Positions 1 through 10,802 of a DNA stretch of 64,000 nt are shown here, piece by piece. Origin of the DNA: Kazachstania africana CBS 2517. Lineage: Eukaryota > Ascomycota > Saccharomycetes > Saccharomycetales > Saccharomycetaceae. How positions within the stretch are numbered: the first letter of the stretch is position 1; each line of letters begins with the position of its first letter. The position numbers and the translations under genes were made by a program. Below the pieces are notes generated by a model that worked only from the letters and a program-made list of their open reading frames with translations, made no database searches and had not been told where the DNA came from. Location of the stretch: positions 310,001 to 374,000 of the forward strand of contig NC_018943.1 of NCBI RefSeq assembly GCF_000304475.1, read 5' to 3'.

Positions 1-990
1 CTTATCCAATTGTAATGGTGAGTGCGTGTACGATTTATCATAGTCGGAATTCTTGGATGGTAAAAGGTTGACCTTTTCCGCTTTCTTAAACGCTAGTATA
101 CCTGCTGCAAATATACTTTGACAGACAAATATAATCATAGAAATAAAAGCAAAAAATATCCCCAAAAATATTTCAGAACGTGTGTTGGAAGATGCTTTAT
201 CACCACCTTTCGACCAACACGTGATTATAACACCACTGACAAGCAATAATAGTGTGCAATATGTCATTCTTCCGTAGCCCTTTCCCTTCCATACCTTGTA
301 ATAAAGTACAGTGGCTATGGGCGATAAAGCTTTTATGGAATGAACTAAAGAAATGGGAATCACTGAAGTAGATTTATGGGAGGTGACGTGTCCCACAAAC
401 TGGAAAAGACCAAGAGGAAGAGTAGTCCTAAAAACTGTTTTTGAAGGATCTAGGAACTTATCAATAATTGACCGGTTGAAATTACCATCCAAATAACTTG
501 GCAGTATGCCATCCGGGAAATTATTTAAACATCTTGATAAAGATGTATGCGTTAACCTTGGTTTTTGTAGATGATTCACGAATATTGTAAATAAAAGGCA
601 CATGACTCCACTAATAAGAAATTGTAATTCTGTCAATGCAACAGGATGAGGGAAGCTATAAAGAATAAGCTTAGACAAGTTGCTTGAAATTGATGACGTT
701 ATATACCAAAGCAAACACAGAACAGTGATTTTATAATCAATTCCTGACCAAGCGCCCTCAAAAAATCTACTTTGTACATTTTGCAATAGCTCATTTTTAA
801 TACTATCTAATTTGGTAATAAATGCATCAAAATCATTAATATCCCTAAGCTGTCTACCATCTTTTGGGTGGTATTTCGAAGAAGATGGGCTCGGTATCTG
901 ATATAGAAATGGATCATCTAGATTCTTGTGAATAGACTTGCGCCGTTTTATGGTATACGCGTTTGTAACTGAAGTCCCTACAATACTCAT
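1..990 (-). CDS. SLY41: Sly41-type membrane transporter, 3' part missing
   Basis: This reading frame opens with an ATG at 990 and runs off the left edge after 330 codons; the S. cerevisiae protein is about 450 residues, so roughly the last quarter is absent. After a polar N-terminus of about 85 residues come several hydrophobic segments typical of the triose-phosphate/nucleotide-sugar translocator (TPT/EamA) family, including the stretch around IPISLVHSIKALSPIATVLYY. In S. cerevisiae Sly41 is an ER-membrane protein that suppresses loss of Ypt1 when overexpressed; its substrate is not settled. SNU66 follows, as it does on S. cerevisiae chromosome XV, which supports the name. The frame is open to the edge, so nothing suggests a pseudogene. 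Confidence 0.9.
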   Translation of the reverse strand, partial: MSIVGTSVTNAYTIKRRKSIHKNLDDPFLYQIPSPSSSKYHPKDGRQLRDINDFDAFITKLDSIKNELLQNVQSRFFEGAWSGIDYKITVLCLLWYITSSISSNLSKLILYSFPHPVALTELQFLISGVMCLLFTIFVNHLQKPRLTHTSLSRCLNNFPDGILPSYLDGNFNRSIIDKFLDPSKTVFRTTLPLGLFQFVGHVTSHKSTSVIPISLVHSIKALSPIATVLYYKVWKGKGYGRMTYCTLLLLVSGVIITCWSKGGDKASSNTRSEIFLGIFFAFISMIIFVCQSIFAAGILAFKKAEKVNLLPSKNSDYDKSYTHSPLQLDK

Positions 991-1444
991 CGATTATAGT
1001 ACTATGTTTTAGTTGTGCAAATAAAGTATACTATAAGTATCTTTAAAGATGATAGTCAAAAAATATTGCGATGCAGCCTCTTGTGAGATTTGTTACGAAA
1101 TCTGCGTATATTTAACTGATTGTGCCACGTAGGTTGCAACCCTTGTCTAAATATACACCTTGTTATGATCGCAGCTAAACTTCAATAAATACAATAGACG
1201 CTATTTGACGTGATCTCTGATATCATCGATCGCTCTTTCTTTTTCAAACAATGAAAAATTTATCAATACTGCCAGTCCGCTAGAAAATTAAAAAAAAAAA
1301 TAAGAATCACGCTATAGTCCCTGACGCAGGGGAAAAGGGTCCTCTGGTATGCACAACAATTTCACAAAAATCACCCATATTCAGCATTTAACTGTATCAG
1401 ATTGCACGTATTATTGCATCAAAAGGAATCGAAGGATTCGTTAA
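991..1444. other. Intergenic: SLY41 promoter and SNU66 3' end
   Basis: This 454-base AT-rich gap carries the upstream region of SLY41 and the 3' end of SNU66. I see no further gene and no motif I would defend. Confidence 0.6.
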
Positions 1445-3232
1445 TCATTCTTCCTCGGGGTTGAAAACGTACTGCAGACTCTGTATCCTGTTTCTGGCCT
1501 GAACTTTAGCTTGAAACTTCGCTAGTTTTTTCTTATTTGACCGTGTACCGTGGAATTTTTGGGATAACTTTTTATATGCTTCTTTAGTAGTTAATTCATT
1601 CCCACGATTATCCTTATACACCAAATTAATCTTAGGATTGTAATCCTCCAGCAGTTCATCCTGTACTTCGTTGAGACTCTGTTGCATCTTCTGTTCTTCA
1701 CGATCCTGGGATGTCTTTGATTCATTCTTGGAATATTTATTCCTGACGTTACTCAATCCTTTTTCCAGCATACGTTTACGTGTTTCTTTTGCTGCAATAT
1801 TGTGCTTATGTGCCAAGAAATCATCAGCTATTTCTGTATTTGTCTGCGAACTTCGACTTTCAGGGAAAATGCTCTGACCTTGTAGAAATTGCAACGTAGA
1901 AGCTATACCACCGTAAAAATTTACCGACGATGATTTACTATGATCGACGATATCGTTATCTACTCTTTTATTGTTGAGATTGTCAGGAAGTTCTACTGTA
2001 GCAAAAGCGTGTCCTGTCGTATTCTTACCTATATGATCTGCAAAAGTTTCTGGAGCAACTTGTGTACCCTCCAATACATTGGAAGATAATGAATTAAAGA
2101 AGTCAGCTCTCTCGTCCAATATTAGCTGTGATGAAATATTATGTAATCTAGAAATCTCTCTTTTGCGTTGTTCATTTTCCAAAGACTCTTTTCTTATCTC
2201 GATTGCAAGTTCATCTGCAGATTTTCTTTCAACAAGTTTCTTCTTTGGTTTTATGATATTTTCTTCAAAATCATCGATGTAAGTCGTACTAGTATCGTCT
2301 TCTTGAAGGTCTACCTTTACCATTCGGTCCGGCAAAATAAGCTTTTTTCTTCTGTTACTACCAGGATCATTTCTCGTTTTTCTTTTCTTCAATTTTATGG
2401 GTTTGAAATCACCTTCTTCTGCTGAAGCATCACTTTCATCAAAGATAACTTTGATCTTACCATCAAGAGATGTTGATTCCTGCTCTTCTGATACTTCTTT
2501 AGGTTTTACTTCGGCTCCTACAGCAATAACTGAACCACTTTTATGACGCACATTCTCCTCCTTTTCCTCTTCTTGAGCAATCATTTTGCTCGAAACGTTC
2601 AGTACCATTTTATTTCGTTTTCTTTGCTGATTCATTTTACGCAACTCAAGGTGCTTAGCGGCCCGCTGTTCATGCATCACATTTTCATTTTCTAAAACAT
2701 CTATTGGTGCACCTTCATCCTCAGTTTCAAATATACTACTGTCCTTCAAGGTCAGCACCATTTCTTTCCCCGGTAAAATGGTTCCAATCGAATTAGAAAG
2801 CTGCACCTCTGTTAGGTCATCATCTTCATTTTTCGTCTCATCGTACCTTAACTGAACGTGTGCCTTCTTCTTAGTGCCAATATCTTGCAGCCAGTTTTTC
2901 TGAAAGTCATCATCATCTTTTAATGAGGAATCCGGATTATCTGAGATCAGATTGAAAGATGATTTTAAGTTACCTAATTTCCTTTTTAACCTGTCTAGTT
3001 TTGACACGTCAATAAAATCATTCTCCTTTTTTTCCTGTTTGATAATCTTATCACCTAATGGGATAGGTTTGAGTCCCAATGATAGTCTGATTTTGTTTGT
3101 CTCCCCAACAGAAAGGTCCTCTCCATTAGAAAAATGCTTATCTTGTTCATTTTCTTGCGAAGGCCCCCTTTTGAAGCCAGTATTACCGTAGCTGGACGAA
3201 CAATCTTGTAAGTTTCCTATAGGTTCAGCCAT
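1445..3232 (-). CDS. SNU66: U4/U6.U5 tri-snRNP protein Snu66 (SART-1 family)
   Basis: It encodes a 595-residue protein; the S. cerevisiae protein has 587. Snu66 is a component of the U4/U6.U5 tri-snRNP and is needed for pre-mRNA splicing in the nucleus. The protein is very rich in Lys, Glu and Asp, with long predicted helical charged segments, as in SART-1 proteins. A conserved YGGIASTLQFL-type patch near residue 440 matches the SART-1 signature. I chose the ATG at 3232 because the frame upstream of it is open only from a TTG, and the following MAEPIGN looks like a normal N-terminus. It lies between SLY41 and NOP58, the S. cerevisiae order. Confidence 0.9.
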   Translation of the reverse strand: MAEPIGNLQDCSSSYGNTGFKRGPSQENEQDKHFSNGEDLSVGETNKIRLSLGLKPIPLGDKIIKQEKKENDFIDVSKLDRLKRKLGNLKSSFNLISDNPDSSLKDDDDFQKNWLQDIGTKKKAHVQLRYDETKNEDDDLTEVQLSNSIGTILPGKEMVLTLKDSSIFETEDEGAPIDVLENENVMHEQRAAKHLELRKMNQQRKRNKMVLNVSSKMIAQEEEKEENVRHKSGSVIAVGAEVKPKEVSEEQESTSLDGKIKVIFDESDASAEEGDFKPIKLKKRKTRNDPGSNRRKKLILPDRMVKVDLQEDDTSTTYIDDFEENIIKPKKKLVERKSADELAIEIRKESLENEQRKREISRLHNISSQLILDERADFFNSLSSNVLEGTQVAPETFADHIGKNTTGHAFATVELPDNLNNKRVDNDIVDHSKSSSVNFYGGIASTLQFLQGQSIFPESRSSQTNTEIADDFLAHKHNIAAKETRKRMLEKGLSNVRNKYSKNESKTSQDREEQKMQQSLNEVQDELLEDYNPKINLVYKDNRGNELTTKEAYKKLSQKFHGTRSNKKKLAKFQAKVQARNRIQSLQYVFNPEEE

Positions 3233-3630
3233 ATTTAGGAGGTATGACTTAATAGTGTGTATCGTTTTAAGACCATTCAATAATATGGTGTACCTGTTCT
3301 TTTCTTTAAAATGTGATGCTCTTCGGATTGCTTCGCTTTTTCAGGTTCCTTCCAGAAATTGTAAAAATATCTGCAACGCCGTTCACATATCGAAACAGTA
3401 AGATATACTTCGATCAAACAAAATTTCTAACTTCAATTTAATGTATTTTTTCTTAAAAGTTTAAAGGTGCATAAAACTACAATTTATATGCTATAGGTTG
3501 TAAAACCTGTATATATTCGATCGGATGAGTGGGAATTTTAAGCTCTAATTTACAGTACATGAAATAAAATTTTGAGTACCACAAGATGTGATGCTACAGA
3601 AAAGAAGAGTTATTAGCTGATCATGTCAAC
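3233..3630. other. Intergenic: SNU66 promoter and NOP58 3' end
   Basis: This 398-base gap carries the SNU66 upstream region and the NOP58 terminator. I see no additional gene. Confidence 0.5.
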
Positions 3631-5136
3631 CTATTTCTTTTCCTTCTTGGATTTTTTATGTTTCTTGTCTTTCTTGTCCTTCTTGTCCTTCTTGTCTTTC
3701 TTTTCCTTCTTTTCCTTCTTGGATTTCTTTTCCTTCTTTTCAGCATCATCACCATCATCTCTCTTTCTCTTCTTTTCCTTCTTCTCTTCCTTTTCTTCGT
3801 CATCAGAATCAGATTCTTCCTCAGCAACAGCGCTGACAGCATCGGCATCAGCATTGTAACTCTTGGTTTCAGTTATTTCGACCTTCTTTTCATCACGAAC
3901 AACCTTTGGAGTGGTTCTTAGATCTCTGCCTTCTAATTGTGATAGTCTGTTTTCGACCTTAGCTCTACATTCTAGACCAATATCACCAGAGTCGTCTCTA
4001 TCTTCTGCTAAGGCATCGTAACGAAGAGAAACAGCAGCTTTAGCGGCTAAAACTCTCGCAATCTTACCCTTGTTCTTACCAGTAGCTTGGCCAACTAATG
4101 AAGCATGATATAGTAAACCGTACTTTGGAGTGTCATGCTTAGTCTTTAAAGCTCTGAATAGAGCCTTTTCGGCACCTAAGATTTGAATGGTGGAAGCAGG
4201 AGACTTTGCCAAAGAAACTAAGGAACCGGAATGAGCGATTAATCTGGCACCTACCAATTCACCAACTAATTGAGTTAAATTTGGAGCAATGGCTTTCATT
4301 CTGTTAGATAAATAATTGGATAATTGTTCTCTGTAGGCAGCAAATTCTACAATTTGTTCAGCTAAACTTTTAATGTTATCCAAATCACTTTGAGTAATTT
4401 CAGTACCCATGGAAACTTCAGCGGCGGTCTTGACACGTTCTTCAACTTCTTCTGGCAAAATTTCGCTCATGTCAGTTTCAGCAGCCTTGGATCTAATACC
4501 CATTGTTAAGATAATTCTAGCGTAAGCGACAGAGTCAGTCACTATTTTAGCTAGTTCTGGGAAGTGCCAGCCATACCATTCCTTACATCTCATAGCATAT
4601 GTGTTTAGTTCTTTGTCTAAGTCATCCAATAAGGCAATGGCTTGGATAATCATAACGTCAACCTTGTCTGCGGAAAACTTTAGTTTGTGACGACCAATGG
4701 AGTGAGCTAAACCAAGAGACATCTTGCTCAAGTCAGAATCGTTTAAACCAGGTAATAGTTCAGGTAAATGCTCCTTAACAGCTCTGTAGATATCTAAAGT
4801 AACAGCATCTGAAACGACGTTGAAGTTTAAACCTAATTTATTAATGGCATTTGCTAATTTGGTTTCACTTACAATTAAAGTGGACTTCTTATCTTTCTTA
4901 ATTTGTTCTAATATTTTCTCTAATTGGGAAGAAACTTTACCCTCTATGATCGAGTTAGCTTCTTCTAAAGCATTAGCGGCAGAGCTAAATTTAGAGAAAG
5001 CTGCAATCTTGAATTCTTTTAGAACTTTTTCAGAACTATCTAGGTCACTGAGCAAAGTGGTGGACTTGTAGATTTTTTTATCTGAGGCCTTTAGAAGGGC
5101 ATAACCAGCTGATGTTTCGGTTAGAACATATGACAT
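3631..5136 (-). CDS. NOP58: Box C/D snoRNP core protein Nop58
   Basis: It encodes a 501-residue protein; S. cerevisiae Nop58 has 511. Nop58 is a core protein of box C/D small nucleolar ribonucleoproteins, working with Nop1, Nop56 and Snu13 in rRNA 2'-O-methylation and pre-rRNA processing in the nucleolus. An N-terminal NOP5 domain is followed by a central coiled-coil region. The snoRNA-binding Nop domain lies near residues 285-355 and includes the [15 protein letters not shown] motif. The last 70 residues are the typical KKE/KKD tail: a run of KKDKKD units coded by a TTCTTGTC-type DNA repeat around 3650-3730. The upstream region carries ribosome-biogenesis motifs (see 5225-5256). Confidence 0.97.
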   Translation of the reverse strand: MSYVLTETSAGYALLKASDKKIYKSTTLLSDLDSSEKVLKEFKIAAFSKFSSAANALEEANSIIEGKVSSQLEKILEQIKKDKKSTLIVSETKLANAINKLGLNFNVVSDAVTLDIYRAVKEHLPELLPGLNDSDLSKMSLGLAHSIGRHKLKFSADKVDVMIIQAIALLDDLDKELNTYAMRCKEWYGWHFPELAKIVTDSVAYARIILTMGIRSKAAETDMSEILPEEVEERVKTAAEVSMGTEITQSDLDNIKSLAEQIVEFAAYREQLSNYLSNRMKAIAPNLTQLVGELVGARLIAHSGSLVSLAKSPASTIQILGAEKALFRALKTKHDTPKYGLLYHASLVGQATGKNKGKIARVLAAKAAVSLRYDALAEDRDDSGDIGLECRAKVENRLSQLEGRDLRTTPKVVRDEKKVEITETKSYNADADAVSAVAEEESDSDDEEKEEKKEKKRKRDDGDDAEKKEKKSKKEKKEKKDKKDKKDKKDKKHKKSKKEKK

Positions 5137-5587
5137 CGTATCTATTGGGCTTAAATGAATATGTTTGCTTCTCTTGGTCTTCGCAATATACCTCTATTTA
5201 GTTCATCTCATCTATTGCAATTCTTGAAAAATTTTCGATGAGCTTCAAAATTTTTCTGACCGAACGGAATATTCTCGACTTTCGTGAACAATGATGGTAA
5301 ATAAGCGTTACCTTGACATTTAAGAGTAAACAATGTGAAGTATTAGCAATAACTATGAGTTCAAACGAGCATATTTTGTATTGATCTTTTATAATGTATT
5401 AATATGGAATTATATGCTTACATAATATTGTATGAAATGTTCTAAACTTTTGAAAAGCAAATTAAAAATGGACAAAAAATACAGTAGTTATCTATTTGAT
5501 GTCTTGGAAATTATTGTACAATCATCTAGCTTATTATTGGGCGGGGCAACCCCAACTAGTGTAAAAGAAAACTGACCGGTACGTTGA
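5137..5587. other. Intergenic: NOP58 promoter, DGK1 3' end
   Basis: This 451-base gap is AT-rich. Apart from the RRPE/PAC cluster near NOP58 I see no gene or other clear site. Confidence 0.5.
5225..5256 (-). promoter_or_regulatory. RRPE and PAC motifs of the NOP58 promoter
   Basis: TGAAAAATTTT (5225-5235) is an RRPE element and CGATGAG (5236-5242) is the PAC core. A second AAAATTTTT block follows at 5247-5255. They lie about 90-120 bases upstream of the NOP58 ATG. In yeasts PAC binds Dot6/Tod6 and RRPE binds Stb3, and both control ribosome-biogenesis genes, which fits Nop58. Confidence 0.8.
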
Positions 5588-6454
5588 CTATATTTTAAAG
5601 CCATAGATAACACAGTGTAAAAAGATTGAAGATAGGACGGGGATAGTAAAATTATCATCCCAATTGAACAAATCAATTCCTTCGCTCAATGAAGCAACGA
5701 AACCACCAAGTACAGAAAGACTGACTAAGTTTAATCTGCTAGTTTCAGGCGTCCATTCTATTTCACCAGGCTTATTGACATCGAAGGCCGGGACAAAGTA
5801 TCCATAAAATGTTAGGCAAACGGTGAACCCGACGGTAAATGCCGCCAGCGAACCTGCCAATGACTTGTTTCTAGCAATTTTTGGAGTCAAGTGGCCATAC
5901 TTCCTTCCAAACGTTGATGCTGCAGTATCACACCAGCTTAAAAGAAAAAGAGACATTAGTGCAACGTCTTTGGAGAAAAATGAAAAAGAAAATATAAGAC
6001 CTAATAGGTACCAAAGGACACCATTATATGTATGAATTTCCTTCTTTCTCATCAAGGCACCCACACAACGGCAATATATCTTGTTAAAAAATGGCCAACG
6101 TAATCTTATGACATCTAATATGAATATTGGAATAAATGCTGTTACTAGTGGTAGACTAATCTTCTTATAGTCAACATTTTGAGTATAGAAATATAACGTA
6201 ATAAAACCAATAGATGAATGAAACGCCTTACGAGGAACTTCATGTTTCGTGATGAAATCACCAAACCACTCATGCGACTTTAAATGTATTTCTGTAACAG
6301 GCAAATGGACGTCATCGGAAGCGATGACACTATTAGTAGACGCAATAACTTTTGATTTTTTCCGTGATACTTCGCCAAACTTTATCTCATGACGTTGTAA
6401 ACCGGTAGACTCATACGCTACACTAGTTTCATCGACCATAGCAACTTGTAACAT
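5588..6454 (-). CDS. DGK1: CTP-dependent diacylglycerol kinase Dgk1
   Basis: It encodes a 288-residue protein; S. cerevisiae Dgk1 has 290. Dgk1 phosphorylates diacylglycerol to phosphatidate using CTP rather than ATP, in the ER and nuclear envelope, opposing the phosphatase Pah1. After a soluble N-terminus of about 80 residues come the KAFHSSIGFITLY segment and several membrane helices. The motif SWCDTAASTFGRKYG near residue 173 is characteristic of the dolichol-kinase/CTP-transferase fold that Dgk1 shares. The ATG at 6454 has an in-frame alternative seven codons downstream. Its place between NOP58 and RPL20 matches S. cerevisiae. Confidence 0.93.
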   Translation of the reverse strand: MLQVAMVDETSVAYESTGLQRHEIKFGEVSRKKSKVIASTNSVIASDDVHLPVTEIHLKSHEWFGDFITKHEVPRKAFHSSIGFITLYFYTQNVDYKKISLPLVTAFIPIFILDVIRLRWPFFNKIYCRCVGALMRKKEIHTYNGVLWYLLGLIFSFSFFSKDVALMSLFLLSWCDTAASTFGRKYGHLTPKIARNKSLAGSLAAFTVGFTVCLTFYGYFVPAFDVNKPGEIEWTPETSRLNLVSLSVLGGFVASLSEGIDLFNWDDNFTIPVLSSIFLHCVIYGFKI

Positions 6455-6718
6455 TGTTCGAGTTATATAAGTTTTAGTTTAATAATTAAATTCTCGTAAT
6501 GTTTTATTTATTAATCGCGTTTCGTCCCATCATAAAAAGTACGTATGGCCGATGACTGGGTGTAACGGTGATACGGTCGAAAATATTTAACAAATCGGTA
6601 ATTCACAGATCTTGTGAATTATATGAAATAACTAAATCTAATGAGTAAGGTTTTTTAAATCTACATAATATTTGATATACTTGGAAAAAGGTTAAAGAAT
6701 TCGTAATATATTACCAGA

Positions 6719-7626
<908 letters not shown>

Positions 7627-8244
7627 TTTTTTCGATGCTATTGTTCCTAAGAAAGGCCTCTAATTTGACCATTCATCGTGATGTATTCAAATATACCTTT
7701 CGAAATTTCAGACAGTTTCCGATGCTAGAGAGAAGTGATTAGGCAGCAGACAAGACGAGCCTTGCTGGAATTCCAAAAGCTAGGAGGAAACTCGCAGCAA
7801 GGGGAGCCTATCTGCCTCCGTCAGATGTCCTTTCCGGAGGGAGACCATTTACAAGGAGAACAAAGTGAGAGGCTGCTTTTCCGGTGGATATTACAAAAAA
7901 TGGAATGTCGCACAAAATTCGATTTTTTTTCAAAATTTCGAAATATTTCGCATAAAAATAAAATGAATAACAAAGCAATTAACAAATGTATGGGTTTAAC
8001 AGTCCAATATTCTGAAATTCAGAAAATTGGAAGTGCTGGTTTTCAAATCAATACAAAATGCCTCTCTCACTTGATTCATACCAATGTCCGAAAAATTTGA
8101 TTGTGTTTTATGAGAATTCTTTATATAGTTAAAAGTAATTTGTTATATGAATTATATAGATATGGATTGAATGATTCTTTAACATAATGACTTTTTTGTT
8201 TGATTGATTTTTTGAAAATTTAAAGAGCCTACTCATAAGCAGAT
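7627..8244. other. RPL20 promoter and SPS4 3' end
   Basis: The gap carries the upstream region of RPL20 with a Rap1-type site and the 3' end of SPS4. A plus-strand frame at 7735-8100 begins at GTG and shows no recognisable protein; I treat it as chance. Confidence 0.5.
7985..7998 (-). promoter_or_regulatory. Rap1-type site upstream of RPL20
   Basis: On the minus strand this reads TAAACCCATACATT, close to the Rap1 consensus ACACCCATACATT found in most ribosomal protein promoters. It lies in the gap between SPS4 and RPL20. Confidence 0.7.
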
Positions 8245-9300
8245 CTATTCAACATTGACTAGGATTTCATGTGGCTCAGGATGTGCAGGTGCCGGTAACT
8301 CTTGTACCTCTTGTATCTCTTCGGTGGCACTAACAGCTGGTGCAATTTCTTGCCTGGTGCGCTTTTTAAGAAAAAGACGTACGGGCGTGTCTTGTTTGAT
8401 GTATGTGACAGCCTCTCTTTCTAGTTCCGTGAACGTAGTGACCGTAGCAGGCCACCAATGTCTACATGACAGATCTGGCTGTTTATCTAAGTTTTTGTTT
8501 GTTACCCTATTTATATGGGCAACATAATTACAGGGACTCCAAATTAATTCACTTTTTCTATGTTCAATGGCAGGAATAGCATTTAGAATGAAATTAAACG
8601 ACAAAGCTACACTTCTGTCAACTTCACATGAAAAATCATCGGTAGAAATACATGTTGCATTAGGTAAATATTTCAACATTAGATTTTCAAATGCATTATT
8701 TAGAGGTAAAATGAAAGGATCAAAATTTCCTCTAATTAAAGGTTTACCCTTGGTGTCATAAATTTTCCGATTATAAAACTTTCTAAAATTTAGAATTTGG
8801 CCATGCACTGGTTTGTACAAATAAGTGTCACCTGCCATAACTGTAGTATTTATAATTTGCCTTGCACAGTTCTTTGTGAAGACGGCGGGTTTCACTACGG
8901 TTTTGTGTATATCTTGATACCTTTTAGTCTTTATGCAGGGAACAACTTTCTCGGTAAGCTTTAGACTTTGAACAGCAACATTATCTACAAAAGGTGTGAC
9001 TGGGCACATTTTTTGAACTGGTTTTGAATTCAAGATGGCTTTAACGACTGGTTTTGTATTTGCATATAAAACTCTGGTAACAGGAATTTTTTCAATTATC
9101 ACCACAGTCTCTTGGACCAAAGGGTACGTTTTGAGACGTTCTACATATTTTGACTTGCCATGTCTAGCGGCACGTATTGATTCTGTTGGTTGTAAACGGA
9201 CTTCCTGATTTAAACTTGTCGTTTGACTAGCATTATTGTTTGGATAAATTAATACAGTATTGCCGTCATGTCCTACAGCTCTCTTGAAAAACTTGGACAT
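8245..9300 (-). CDS. SPS4: Sporulation-specific protein Sps4
   Basis: It encodes a 351-residue protein; S. cerevisiae Sps4 has 338. Sps4 is induced in middle sporulation, and its molecular role is not established. The N-terminal half contains repeated amphipathic stretches such as YPLVQETVVIIEKIPVTRV and NTKPVVKAILNSKPVQ, which resemble lipid-droplet (perilipin-like) proteins. That resemblance is my inference. The C-terminus is acidic and Pro-rich (ELPAPAHPEPHE). The gene sits between RPL20 and SFG1 as on S. cerevisiae chromosome XV. A perfect middle sporulation element lies about 155 bases upstream, which independently supports the identification. Confidence 0.85.
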   Translation of the reverse strand: MSKFFKRAVGHDGNTVLIYPNNNASQTTSLNQEVRLQPTESIRAARHGKSKYVERLKTYPLVQETVVIIEKIPVTRVLYANTKPVVKAILNSKPVQKMCPVTPFVDNVAVQSLKLTEKVVPCIKTKRYQDIHKTVVKPAVFTKNCARQIINTTVMAGDTYLYKPVHGQILNFRKFYNRKIYDTKGKPLIRGNFDPFILPLNNAFENLMLKYLPNATCISTDDFSCEVDRSVALSFNFILNAIPAIEHRKSELIWSPCNYVAHINRVTNKNLDKQPDLSCRHWWPATVTTFTELEREAVTYIKQDTPVRLFLKKRTRQEIAPAVSATEEIQEVQELPAPAHPEPHEILVNVE

Positions 9301-9452
9301 CCTTTATAAAAATGTATTAGTTTAGTTTAAAAAGCTCTAGATAGCAGACTTGGGAGTATATATCAAAAAAGTTTTAAGCAATAAGTTACATACAAGGTAG
9401 AAATACAAAACCTTTCCTAATATATCAGCATTATTTGAAAAATAAGAAACAC

Positions 9453-9461
9453 ATTTGTGTC
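9453..9461 (-). promoter_or_regulatory. Middle sporulation element (Ndt80 site) of SPS4
   Basis: The minus strand reads GACACAAAT, a full match to the Ndt80 consensus GNCRCAAAW. A second near match (CACACAAAT, one base off) occurs around 9497-9505. Both lie upstream of SPS4. Confidence 0.75.
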
Positions 9462-9755
9462 ACAAACATGAAGTTTTAGAGAATATCTGTCATTTTTCAC
9501 ACAAATGGAAGTTTTGTCGCACTTAGAAGACAATGTCAAGTCTCCCTCCTAAGCATAGGATGGTTTTTAAATAGGCGAGAATCGTTTCATACTAACTCCG
9601 GCAAGCATGGATGCAACTTCAACACAAGTTCACACTTTCGTCAAATTGTGGCCTTATTGTCGTCGTCGCTGACATTTTGACATTCACAAAAGATGGCATA
9701 AGCTTTTAATTGATATAGTTTTCCTTCACCGCGTTTCCTAATCAGATGTGCGTAA

Positions 9756-9785
9756 TTTCCCAATATGGATAAATGAAAACAAACA
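9756..9785 (+). promoter_or_regulatory. Mcm1 box with adjacent forkhead-like site
   Basis: TTTCCCAATATGGATAAA (9756-9773) contains CC-CAATAT-GG, a good Mcm1 CArG box. AAAACAAACA (9776-9785) next to it resembles a forkhead site. Confidence 0.6.
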
Positions 9786-9818
9786 CATGAAAAGAAAAAA
9801 AAATAATCTCAGATCACA

Positions 9819-9844
9819 TTTCCTGATTCGGGAAATTGTAAACA
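9819..9844 (+). promoter_or_regulatory. Composite Mcm1-Fkh (SFF) site
   Basis: TTTCCTGATTCGGGAAA (9819-9835) is a symmetric CC(N6)GG Mcm1 box. GTAAACA (9838-9844), two bases on, is a forkhead core. This spacing is that of the SFF element of CLB2-cluster genes. The gene it most likely serves is SFG1, about 960 bases downstream. Confidence 0.7.
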
Positions 9845-10802
9845 TTTTTCATTCATTAATCATGGTTTAGGAGGCGCGGATTTGGTGTACGTAACTTCAT
9901 TCCATAATGGCGACAGTCATACACGTTATAGACGAAGAAAAGAGTGTGTGAGAATGTTTCGCATTCTCTGTTGAATTCGGTTCCTGAATTGCAAATGATC
10001 GTTGTGGGCCAGCTTAGCATCGGTTTAATCATCGCGCACTTTGAAGCCGGTCCAACAATCGACAGTATGTTAGCTTGAACAGCTCATTTTTTTCTTAGAA
10101 ACCTAGACCCTTCAAACTGTGCTTTTCGCATTCTGCGTAGGATGAATTTTGAAACAAGATGTGAGCAATCGTTCAATAGTATGTTTACACACAACTAAAC
10201 CAACTTGTACAAGAGGACACGATGATTGAAATTTCCAATAGAGTGATCTAAGATCTAATCTGGTCTGCTTGTTTTAGTTCAATAAAAAAAAAATAATGCT
10301 CGGGATTTTTGAACATAAAAGGTTTTCATAGCAACCAATCTTTGAAAATATGTCAGCTAGCTTTCGACGTCCCACTTTACTGAACCAAGAGATTGGGCCA
10401 ATTCGCTTAGAAATATACGTATGTTTCATAAATGGAAGTGTAGTTAAATCTTGCTTTGTTTACATTCATCAAAATCGCTTAGAATACTGCGCACCCAGAA
10501 AAAGAAAATTCTTCTCGTTGTTGCAGTGAAGAGGAACGAACCAAAAGTAAAGATACAATGGATGCATGTGGTAGCACATGATCAGAGAATTTCCACATAT
10601 ATATTAACGTCTTGCATGTGTATACAAATCATACTTTCTTCAATTTGGTGTCTACCAGCGCTATCTTCTTGTAATTCAATAACTCAAATTCAGAAGATAA
10701 AGCAATCTTCCAATACTGATATATAAAACGTACTTCTAATAGTTCAACTGTTCAAGATCCCATTGAATCAAAAAGCTAGAAAATAAAAATAAAGCTCAAG
10801 CA

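Larger units (their letters stand above)
9301..10802. other. Long divergent promoter region between SPS4 and SFG1
   Basis: The 1.5-kb gap separates two divergently transcribed genes. Besides the Ndt80 and Mcm1-Fkh sites given separately, TTGTTTACA at about 10457 is a further forkhead-type site. The plus-strand frame at 10451-10726 does not look like a gene. Confidence 0.6.

Noticed and set aside
7735..8100. 121-codon plus-strand frame upstream of RPL20
   Set aside because: Begins with GTG, overlaps the Rap1 site and promoter, and its protein resembles nothing known.
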